Part shown: one piece after another, positions 1 to 5,148 of the stretch | Layout of the letters: every line of letters begins with the position of its first letter | Position numbering within the stretch: position 1 is the stretch's first letter | Source: CAVPRW01 sp046727435 [NCBI: bacterium] | GTDB taxonomy: Bacteria; Tectomicrobia; Entotheonellia; J063 | Direction: 5' to 3' | NCBI GenBank assembly: GCA_046727435.1 | Contig: JBKPCR010000258.1 | Coordinates: forward strand, 1-6,384 | Length of the DNA: 6,384 bases | Made by a program: the position numbers and the translations under genes | Notes under the pieces: generated by a model | What the model was told of the DNA's origin: nothing | Seen by the model: only the letters and a program-made list of their open reading frames with translations | The model's database searches: none

Positions 1-8
1 AATTGCGA

Positions 9-481
9 CTATCCCACCAGGGTCGTCAGTTCCACCAGCCCTTGCGGCCCAAACTGCTTGAGGGCAACGTCAAAGGTGTCCTGGTTGACCCGGTTGGTCT
101 GGAAAAACTCCATGCCCAGCTTGATGACCACAGCTTCCTCAACCGACATCGCTGGCAGCGGCTGGCGGTCTCGCAGCGCGTTCAGCAGGGTATCGCTCAG
201 ACCTGCCTGGCGGCCGAGTGCGACATGGGCGTTCCAGATATAAGGGCAGTCTTTAGCGCGAGCCGTGGTCAACATCGCCAACTCGCGCACCGTCTGGGGC
301 AGGCTGGACTCGTTGCGCACATAATTACACAAGGAAATGGCCCGGCGGGACATCTCCGGGCTATACTTCAGCACCGACATCGGTCCTGTGCCAACGCCAC
401 CCGGACCGGAGCTGACTTCGTCAAAAAAGAGCGCAGGTCCTCGCATACGCGTTTACGTGTCACCGGAGGTATTCGGGCCAT
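9..481 (-). CDS. Carboxymuconolactone decarboxylase (CMD) family protein, frame broken near the N-terminus
   Basis: The main frame (9-446) holds a CMD/AhpD-like helical domain: 'SPEMSRRAISLCNYVR', 'ELAMLTTARAKDCPYIWNAH', then 'GLSDTLLNALRD' and 'EEAVVIKLGMEFF'. A single Cys (DCPYIWNAH) stands where AhpD has CxxC, so thiol peroxidase activity is unlikely; family members include decarboxylases and uncharacterised enzymes. That frame is closed just upstream by a TAA at 453-455. The better start is ATG at 481-479, preceded by GAGGAG (488-493) at good spacing and opening 'MARIPPVTRKRVCEDLRS', a normal CMD N-terminus. The two frames join at six T followed by G (minus strand; plus 422-428). A -1 shift there, or one missing T, gives about 157 aa. 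Without a shift the first frame ends after about 37 residues. This may be a homopolymer sequencing error, a real mutation or a recoding site. The family call is firm; the substrate is unknown. Confidence 0.85.
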
Positions 482-487
482 CCCGTT

Positions 488-493
488 CTCCTC
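488..493 (-). promoter_or_regulatory. Shine-Dalgarno site that sets the CMD gene start
   Basis: GAGGAG on the minus strand lies 6-7 bases before ATG 481-479. No comparable site precedes the downstream ATG at 446-444. This supports translation starting in the upstream frame, and therefore a frame break inside the gene rather than a short N-terminus. Confidence 0.7.
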
Positions 494-546
494 AAACCAT
501 CTGCCCGGAGGGGCCTCCAGGTGGGTTGTCCACCAGCGTCATGACA

Positions 547-891
547 TCATACTCCCGGCAAAGACCCCGGATGATAAATGTCGTGAGCCACTTCTTCCCG
601 CTGCCGCACCACGGGCACATGTTCCTTCCGCCGCGCCCGCACCGCGTTAATTGCTTAGTCAAGAAGCATGGTGAGCACCTGTTTGTGCAGGAACACCAAG
701 GCATTCATGGCCTGATTCTGGATCGATGGCGACGCAGTCTCTGCCATGGCCAGATGGGTCAGGAATGCTCCAATCTTTCTTGCGCCATCCTTGAGATCCT
801 CCCGGTGGATGATTGTGTGATAGTTCGCATGAGGATATTGGGTCGCAGGAGCCCAAGCCTCCAGTTCCTCTGTCAGTCCATCTGGGTACAC
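547..891 (-). pseudogene. Relic of an integron-integrase-like tyrosine recombinase (N-terminal part only)
   Basis: The minus-strand frame 891-655 contains 'IGAFLTHLAMAETASPSIQN' followed by 'QAMNALVFLHKQVL'. This matches the N-terminal SAM-like DNA-binding domain of IntI-type integrases, whose usual pattern is 'FLTHLAV...STQNQALNALLFLY..VL'. A TAA at 655-657 interrupts it. In the same frame it resumes with 'AINAVRARRKEHVPVV' and 'REEV', matching the family linker 'AVRAKR..LPVVLTREEV', before a TGA at 547-549. Upstream the match moves to other frames: 'RPNILM' near 820-850 resembles the 'RRFILFH' segment, and 'HNHPP' near 800-810 resembles 'FHxKRHP'. A weak continuation ('YDVMTLV') may run to about 492 in another frame. 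The catalytic Arg/His-x-x-Arg/Tyr core is missing, and the CMD gene starts where it should be. This is a 3'-truncated, multiply mutated remnant and cannot encode a recombinase. Confidence 0.62.
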
Positions 892-894
892 TGT

Positions 895-983
895 CTAAAC
901 GGAGGCTTTAGCGGTTGTGTATATCCTCCCGAAGTTCACGTCGCACATCACTCCCACCAAGTCCTGCAAGCATCGGAAGAGAC
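895..983. other. Unassigned stretch between recombinase relic and fur promoter
   Basis: The frame carrying the recombinase relic is closed by a stop at 895-897. From there to the fur promoter I see no convincing gene, RNA or recombination site. It may hold the eroded extreme N-terminus of the recombinase, but no recognisable residues remain. Confidence 0.4.
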
Positions 984-1012
984 TTGCATCGACAGCATAA
1001 TTTTGCCATACT
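984..1012 (+). promoter_or_regulatory. Predicted sigma70 promoter with extended -10 for the Fur-family gene
   Basis: TTGCAT (984-989) and CATACT (1007-1012) are separated by 17 bp. A TG at 1004-1005 one base before the -10 makes it an extended -10. The predicted start is near 1019, giving a leader of about 30 bases. CATA occurs three times across the -10 (996, 1007, 1016), which could be part of an operator, but no canonical Fur, Zur or PerR box can be read. No experimental support. Confidence 0.5.
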
Positions 1013-1048
1013 GAGCATACTTCGCACCTGCAACGTGAGGGGGAAGCT

Positions 1049-1504
1049 ATGACTGTAACCGTTCCGGCGGAGCGCATATACACCCTGCTCAAGGAGGCTG
1101 GCTATCGCTTGACCAAGCCGCGACGGGCGGTGGCGCAGGTGTTGTTAGCCGGACAGACACCACTCAGTATCGAAGAGATCCACAGTCGCCTTGGCGACCG
1201 TTCAATCAACCGGGTGTCGGTCTACCGCACGGTCCAGCTTTTCTGCGACTTAGGCATCGTTCGTCGCCTGCAATTTCATGAGGGATTTGCCCGCTACGAG
1301 CTGGCGGATTCCTTTGGCAGCCATCATCATCACTTCGTCTGCAACCTTTGCGGCAGAGTGGAAGATATCGATGCCTGCCCCCTCGCCACTACCGAACAGG
1401 CTATTATCCGCCGTACGCACTCGCGCATCACCTCGCATACCCTGGAGTTCTACGGTGTGTGTGGCGTCTGTGCTGAGGGCGTCCCCCTCGCGCCGTCTTC
1501 ATGA
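1049..1504 (+). CDS. Fur-family metal-responsive transcriptional regulator
   Basis: This 151-aa protein has the full Fur layout. Residues about 8-75 form the winged helix, with recognition helix 'SINRVSVYRTVQLFCDLGIV' (about 52-71). Residues about 78-145 form the metal-binding dimerisation domain. Visible metal ligands are His45, Glu84, a His run 92-95 ('HHHHFVCNLCG'), two CxxC pairs (Cys98/101 and Cys138/141) that should bind structural zinc, and His130. ATG 1049 is preceded by GAGGGGG (1037-1043) and a good promoter. Such proteins bind DNA as dimers, usually repressing metal-uptake or oxidative-stress genes when loaded with metal. Fur, Zur and PerR cannot be separated from these residues: the usual His-Asp-His stretch reads His-His-His-His here. 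The gene faces a recombinase relic on one side and converges with a metabolic operon on the other, so the neighbourhood gives no target. Confidence 0.93.
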   Translation: MTVTVPAERIYTLLKEAGYRLTKPRRAVAQVLLAGQTPLSIEEIHSRLGDRSINRVSVYRTVQLFCDLGIVRRLQFHEGFARYELADSFGSHHHHFVCNLCGRVEDIDACPLATTEQAIIRRTHSRITSHTLEFYGVCGVCAEGVPLAPSS

Positions 1505-1632
1505 TCAGTCACATTTATGGTACGCCATGCTACATTTGCGCACCATCACGTCATGATAACCACGGGCAGGAGGCAGGAGGAGCGGCGGGTTGGTGATGAG
1601 CAGATGAAGCACGAGGACGCTTGCCGATAGGA

Positions 1633-1660
1633 GCAGACAGGCTGCGGCAGCCTGATCTGC
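1633..1660. terminator. Hairpin between convergent genes, possible bidirectional terminator
   Basis: GCAGACAGGCTG (1633-1644) pairs with CAGCCTGATCTGC (1648-1660) across a CGG loop, giving 12 base pairs with one bulged base. It lies between the 3' ends of the Fur-family gene and the aminotransferase. No T-tract follows on either strand, so intrinsic termination is uncertain; it could instead protect 3' ends. The rest of 1505-1687 shows no gene. Confidence 0.45.
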
Positions 1661-1687
1661 CTTAGCAGCCCACGCCGCAGCCCGCCT

Positions 1688-3067
1688 CTACGATCTCACC
1701 CCCTCGGGTTGCGCCCGCTCTGGCACGACAGCCTGCAAGGCTTCTCGCAGGGTGTCGACTATCCGATCTACTTCTTCGTCTCGAATCACCAGCGCCGGAC
1801 ACAGCATAATAATGTCACCGCGAATGCGCGTATAGAGCCCGCGTTTGATGCACTCGTCCTGCACGCGCGGGCCGATCTTCAGGGCCGGGTCCGTCGGCGC
1901 TTTGGTGGAGCGGTCGCCGACGAGCTCGACGGCCGCCATCAGGCCCAGCCCACGCACATCGCCCACGGCGGCAAATTCTTCGAGCGTCTTGAGCCCCCTT
2001 AAGAGACGCGTCCCCATCTCCCCAGCGTGTTTGACCAGACCCTCCTTCTCCATGATCTCGATGTTCTTCAACCCGACGGCACAGCAGGTTGGATGGCCGG
2101 AATAGGTATAGGCGTGCATCCAGCGATCCTCGTACTTGGCCGACAGCACGGCCTGGCGAATGGTATCCGAGATCATGATGCCGCCCAACGGCAGGTAACC
2201 GCTCGTGACTCCTTTGGCGAACGACATAATATCCGGCTCAACGCCCCAACGGTCGAGGGCGAACCAGCTTCCGGTGCGGCCAAAGCCGGTGATCACCTCG
2301 TCGGCGATGAATAAGACCTCATATTTGTCGCAGACGCGGCGGATGTTGGGGAAATAGTCATCGGGGGGTACAAGCACACCACCGGCGCCCTGCACGGGCT
2401 CAGCGATGAAGGCGGCCACGGTGTCCTGGCCTTCTTCAAGGATTTTTTCCTCTAATTGACGGGCTGCTGCCTGACCAATGGTCTCACCCGGCTTGACACC
2501 TTCAAACCGATAGGGATACGGCGCCTGCACATGTACGAAATTGGGTACCCGTGGCTCGAACATCTTCCAGTAGGGAGCCATCCCAGTGGCGCTCATGGCC
2601 GCCAGCGTCACTCCATGGTAGCCATGCTGGCGCGAGATGACCTTGACCTTGTCCGGTTTGCCATTGGCCTTCCAATAGAAGCGTGCGGTCTTGAAGGCAC
2701 TCTCGTTGGATTCCGCTCCACCACTGGTGAAATAGACGGTGTTGAGGCTGGGGTATGCCAGCGACGCCAGTTTCGAGGCCAGCTTCGTGGCTGGGATATT
2801 GGTTGCACCAGCATAGGACGAGCAATACGCCAGCTCGGCCATCTGCGTCGCAGCCACTTCAGCCAACTCTCTGCGACCGTGGCCAACATTGACGTTCCAC
2901 AAGCAGGCCAGGCCATCGATATATTGCCGCCCCTCGGCATCCCATAGGTAGATCCCCTCCCCTTTCACCCAGACCTTGGGAGACTGGTGATCGGCGGGAT
3001 GATGTAACGGATGGAAGAGATGTTCCTGATCCTCCTTGACCAGATCCACGGTGCTGACTTGAGCCAT
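1688..3067 (-). CDS. Class III (omega) aminotransferase, SpuC / amine-pyruvate type
   Basis: A 459-aa cytosolic PLP enzyme, full length for class III (fold type I) aminotransferases. Motifs in order: 'GIYLWDAEGRQYIDGLACLW' (about 38-57); the phosphate-binding 'SGGAESNESA' (115-124); 'YHGVTLAAMS' (150-159); 'AAFIAEPVQGAGG' (218-230); 'FIADEVITGFGRTG' with the pyridine-nitrogen Asp256; 'SFAKGVTSGYLPLGG' with Schiff-base Lys285; 'TYSGHP' with Thr321; and 'LYTRIRGDII' with Arg414, at the position of the substrate-carboxylate 'flipping' Arg of omega-transaminases. The pattern resembles putrescine/spermidine (SpuC), beta-alanine and taurine:pyruvate transaminases; the exact amine donor cannot be read. 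ATG 3067-3065 is preceded by GAGGAGG (3075-3081) at 7 bases. It begins 16 bp after the aldo/keto reductase stop, so the two probably form an operon. Acetylornithine-type transaminases are less likely because of the N-terminal and C-terminal motifs. Confidence 0.93.
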   Translation of the reverse strand: MAQVSTVDLVKEDQEHLFHPLHHPADHQSPKVWVKGEGIYLWDAEGRQYIDGLACLWNVNVGHGRRELAEVAATQMAELAYCSSYAGATNIPATKLASKLASLAYPSLNTVYFTSGGAESNESAFKTARFYWKANGKPDKVKVISRQHGYHGVTLAAMSATGMAPYWKMFEPRVPNFVHVQAPYPYRFEGVKPGETIGQAAARQLEEKILEEGQDTVAAFIAEPVQGAGGVLVPPDDYFPNIRRVCDKYEVLFIADEVITGFGRTGSWFALDRWGVEPDIMSFAKGVTSGYLPLGGIMISDTIRQAVLSAKYEDRWMHAYTYSGHPTCCAVGLKNIEIMEKEGLVKHAGEMGTRLLRGLKTLEEFAAVGDVRGLGLMAAVELVGDRSTKAPTDPALKIGPRVQDECIKRGLYTRIRGDIIMLCPALVIRDEEVDRIVDTLREALQAVVPERAQPEGVRS

Positions 3068-3074
3068 CTCGAGT

Positions 3075-3081
3075 CCTCCTC
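3075..3081 (-). promoter_or_regulatory. Strong Shine-Dalgarno site of the aminotransferase
   Basis: GAGGAGG sits 7 bases before the aminotransferase ATG, within the 16-bp gap after the reductase TAG (3084-3086). It allows independent initiation on the shared transcript. Confidence 0.7.
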
Positions 3082-3083
3082 AG

Positions 3084-4205
3084 CTATGATGACCGTTCGA
3101 ACAACTGCATGAACTGCTCCAGCGAGGCTGGCGGCACTCTGGCGACGGCGAGATTTTCCTCCACGTGCCGGACTTGCTTCATGCCGATCAGGGCCGACCC
3201 GACCCCAGGAGAGGAGCGGACGAATTGGATGGCGCGCTGGGCATCGGTGTCAAGTTGAAAAACCTGCGCCAGGACATCGGGCAACCCGCCGGTCAGACGG
3301 CTTTGCAGGATCGAAGCGCTGCACATCACATAGATCCCAAACATCGGTGCGGCTTCGAGTGGCGACAGCGTCTGCCCATCGACCTGTTGGTTTTGTTGGG
3401 TCAAAGCCTCAGGCATTGCCAGATTGTGAGGCAGCTGAATTGCCCGAAAATGGTGTCCCTCACCCCCAACGTCCCGCGCGGCCGCGACGAGTTCTCTCAA
3501 TGCCAGATAATCGGTGGCGTCCGGTGGTCGACGATATCCCTCCCAGGTCGCCGTGCCAGACCAACGCAGCCTGCCGGCAGCGATGTTCGCCTCCAATGCC
3601 TGAAAGGCGGTACGCATGCGCTGCAGGAACTCCGGGCGCGGGACTTCTTCGAGCTGGGTTTCGGGGTTATGCACGTAGTAGATATCCACGCACTCCAGGC
3701 CAAGATTGTGGAGGCTCGTGTCCAGTTGATGTTGGAGATACGCTGGCGTCATACAATGACACCCAGCGACGATGTCGGCTAGCTTGATGATTCCCGGTTG
3801 AATAAACGTCTTCTCGACGTAGCCGAAAAATTCTTGCTGCGACCGCGGCGGACTCCCGTCAAACGGGATGAAGCCTCCCTTAGTGGCAAGGACCAGTTCA
3901 TCGCGTTGTACCCGTCCTTGCTCGAAGAGCATGGCTAACGCCTGCCCAATCGTGCGCTCGCTTTGTTGAAAGCGATAGTTGACGGCGGTATCGATAAGAT
4001 TGCAGCCCAGCTCGACAGCTCGCATGATAGCGTCGCGATACTGGGCATCCGTGCTCACATCATGCTCACCAAGATAGGTTCCAAGGCCAATGGAGGAGAT
4101 CTTCAGCCCCTGAAATTCGCGGAAATGCTCTTGTGCGACAGTTCCCTGCAGACGCGCCGCGTAGCGGGCTGTGCCTTCAGGGGTCGCATACCCTGGAAAC
4201 GCCAT
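3084..4205 (-). CDS. Aldo/keto reductase family oxidoreductase
   Basis: With ATG 4205-4203 the protein has 373 aa and opens 'MAFPGYATPEGTARYAARLQ'. GAGGAG lies 6 bases upstream. The ATG two codons earlier overlaps its own Shine-Dalgarno, and the frame stays open to 4418 without homology, so neither earlier start is preferred. A TIM-barrel aldo/keto reductase is indicated by the complete catalytic tetrad: Asp62 and Tyr67 in 'NLIDTAVNY', Lys109 in 'LATKGG', His179 in 'DIYYVHNPE'. 'SGTATWEGY' (about 216-224) and 'SSPGVGSALIGMKQVRHVEEN' (from about 331; only the first part resembles the family's NADP(H)-binding end) follow in order. The family reduces aldehydes and ketones with NADPH in the cytosol. 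At 373 aa it is longer than the usual 280-330 aa, with an N-terminal extension and insertions around 110-150 and 222-280. It is probably first in an operon with the aminotransferase; the substrate is unknown. Confidence 0.9.
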   Translation of the reverse strand: MAFPGYATPEGTARYAARLQGTVAQEHFREFQGLKISSIGLGTYLGEHDVSTDAQYRDAIMRAVELGCNLIDTAVNYRFQQSERTIGQALAMLFEQGRVQRDELVLATKGGFIPFDGSPPRSQQEFFGYVEKTFIQPGIIKLADIVAGCHCMTPAYLQHQLDTSLHNLGLECVDIYYVHNPETQLEEVPRPEFLQRMRTAFQALEANIAAGRLRWSGTATWEGYRRPPDATDYLALRELVAAARDVGGEGHHFRAIQLPHNLAMPEALTQQNQQVDGQTLSPLEAAPMFGIYVMCSASILQSRLTGGLPDVLAQVFQLDTDAQRAIQFVRSSPGVGSALIGMKQVRHVEENLAVARVPPASLEQFMQLFERSS

Positions 4206-4558
4206 GAACATCTCCTCTTCACAGAGTGGCACGACTGGCATGTGATGCTGGCTGCACGAGTCGACGCCCTGCGCACAACGGCGTGGTCGCCATCGCGGTT
4301 CTTTGGCAAACCCGCGTCTTGCGCAGCCAATCATAGCGCCGACATAATACCGTTCATGCAGCTCTAATCTAGCATACAATGTGTAACGGGGAAAGGCACG
4401 GACGGCGTACATCCTCATAGATCAGCGACGGCCAGGAGCACGGCACATCCGAACAGCTCCACCCTACGTCGAGCTTAGGCACACTGTATCTCGCCACTCA
4501 CATCGAAGGCCTCGAATTTATGGGGAGAAAGGCCCATGTGAATCTTGTCACCCCGCCT
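4206..4558. other. Gene-free interval: reductase leader and clpS 3' region
   Basis: About 350 bp with no convincing gene. The reductase frame stays open on the minus strand to 4418 but looks non-coding (Arg/Cys-rich, no family match). A possible extended -10, TGCTAGATT, reads on the minus strand near 4364-4372 without a good -35; it would give a leader of about 150 nt. TGCGCA palindromes occur at 4270-4275 and 4320-4325. An interrupted inverted repeat near clpS is listed separately. I see no tRNA or known riboswitch. Confidence 0.5.
4498..4541 (-). terminator. Interrupted inverted repeat downstream of clpS
   Basis: TCACAT (4498-4503) with GGCC (4508-4511) pairs with GGCC (4531-4534) and ATGTGA (4536-4541), an interrupted stem starting about 18 bases past the clpS stop. 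There is no U-tract, so a terminator role is tentative. Confidence 0.25.
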
Positions 4559-4840
4559 CTAGGCTTCTTCAAGCTCGACGCGCAAGTCGATCTCACGCAG
4601 GACCTTGGCGACCTGTTCACACTGTGGCCGGTCGCCGACATAGGCCACCGCCTGCCCATTGCTATGCGCTGCATAGGTAATTTGAAAGGCCTCGCCTGGG
4701 CTGCATGCTGTCGCCTTTTGTACCTGGGCGATAACTTCGTCGAAGGCGTGATAATCATCATTGAAGAGGATCACCATCCATGGCTGACCAAGATCCGTTC
4801 CGATGTCCTCTTCAGGGCGAATTTGCGTCTGTGTCGGCAC
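4559..4840 (-). CDS. clpS: ATP-dependent Clp protease adaptor ClpS
   Basis: A 93-aa protein with the ClpS core over residues 20-90: 'WMVILFNDDYHAFDEVI' (about 21-37) and 'AAHSNGQAVAYVGDR' (about 57-71). ClpS binds the N-domain of ClpA (or ClpC) and hands over proteins with bulky N-terminal residues (N-degron pathway). Asn27, Asp28, Asp29 and His59 correspond to Asn34, Asp35, Asp36 and His66 of the E. coli N-degron pocket. Phe33 takes the place of the E. coli gate residue Met40. The short disordered N-terminus (1-19) is usual. The GTG start at 4840-4838 is supported by AGGAGGTG at 7-base spacing; no in-frame ATG fits. A strong promoter lies just upstream. It is transcribed away from the histidine-kinase gene, and no clpA follows it: the next gene is the reductase, about 350 bp away. 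Confidence 0.92.
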   Translation of the reverse strand: MPTQTQIRPEEDIGTDLGQPWMVILFNDDYHAFDEVIAQVQKATACSPGEAFQITYAAHSNGQAVAYVGDRPQCEQVAKVLREIDLRVELEEA

Positions 4841-4845
4841 GAAAG

Positions 4846-4855
4846 CACCTCCTCT
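4846..4855 (-). promoter_or_regulatory. clpS: Strong Shine-Dalgarno that fixes the GTG start of clpS
   Basis: AGAGGAGGTG on the minus strand is nearly the full anti-16S complement and ends a few bases before GTG 4840-4838. It decides the non-ATG start and predicts efficient translation. Confidence 0.75.
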
Positions 4856-4874
4856 GTCCGCTCATGACCAGGGT

Positions 4875-4903
4875 ATGGTAGCCGGGGTGCCGAGGAAAGT
4901 CAA
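4875..4903 (-). promoter_or_regulatory. clpS: Predicted sigma70 promoter of clpS
   Basis: On the minus strand TTGACT (4903-4898) and TACCAT (4880-4875) are separated by exactly 17 bp. The predicted start is near 4868, leaving a leader of about 28 nt with the strong ribosome-binding site. The -35 overlaps the first of two direct repeats. Confidence 0.65.
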
Positions 4904-4945
4904 TTGAGCGACGCCCGTCCTCCACCCCATCAATTCAGCGCCGCT
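4900..4945. repeat. Two direct repeats at the clpS promoter
   Basis: TCAATTGAGCGACGCC (4900-4915) and TCAATTCAGCGCCGCT (4930-4945) share the pattern TCAATT-S-AGCG-M-CGC. They are 30 bp apart, about three helical turns, and the first overlaps the clpS -35. They could be paired operator half-sites, or chance. Confidence 0.4.
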
Positions 4946-5137
4946 GACGGGGAACTTCAGCTGCATTCGCTTGTCCATAATCGGCCAGCGATCATCGCAC
5001 TCAGGGAACCCCTCATCTGCCTGATCTAGGCTGTCGATCCGGGTGCGAAATGAAGTGAAATATGCCCATGTCGGGGCGTTTAGATGTATCCTTGGTGAAT
5101 AGTTGTATATAGGCAATACGCTCGCTTGCGTCACGGT
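4946..5137. other. Rest of the divergent intergenic region clpS / histidine kinase
   Basis: No gene is visible. A -10-like TATATA (5106-5111) on the plus strand lies about 38 bp before the kinase ATG without a good -35. TTGGTG (5092-5097) and AATACG (5115-5120), 17 bp apart, are a weak alternative. Either could drive the kinase gene, but neither is convincing. Confidence 0.35.
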
Positions 5138-5148
5138 AGGAGAATTTG

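Noticed and set aside
3-650. Plus-strand open frame of 215 codons over the CMD gene
   Set aside because: It is antisense to a clear CMD domain and to the recombinase relic, has low-complexity Arg/Pro/His composition, and shows no family motif.
492-704. Minus-strand 70-codon frame as a separate small Cys-rich gene
   Set aside because: It overlaps the integrase relic in another frame. Its Cys and Arg content comes from frame-shifted recombinase sequence.
640-910. attC or attI recombination sites next to the integrase relic
   Set aside because: GTT-containing stretches near 646 and 890-900 do not match the GTTRRRY/RYYYAAC core pair, and no paired inverted structure is seen.
996-1019. Fur box autoregulating the Fur-family gene
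   Set aside because: The spaced CATA triplets do not form a recognisable Fur, Zur or PerR palindrome, so no operator is claimed.
1499-1557. TCATGAT repeated at 1499 and 1551 as a mobile-element target duplication
   Set aside because: The seven-base motif is largely self-complementary, encloses only about 45 bp and has no inverted termini, so chance is sufficient.
4206-4418. N-terminal extension of the aldo/keto reductase from ATG 4418
   Set aside because: The extension has no resemblance to the family, and the best ribosome-binding site points to ATG 4205-4203.
4520-4867. Plus-strand frame opposite clpS
   Set aside because: It is the antisense shadow of clpS, whose motifs, start site and promoter are clear.
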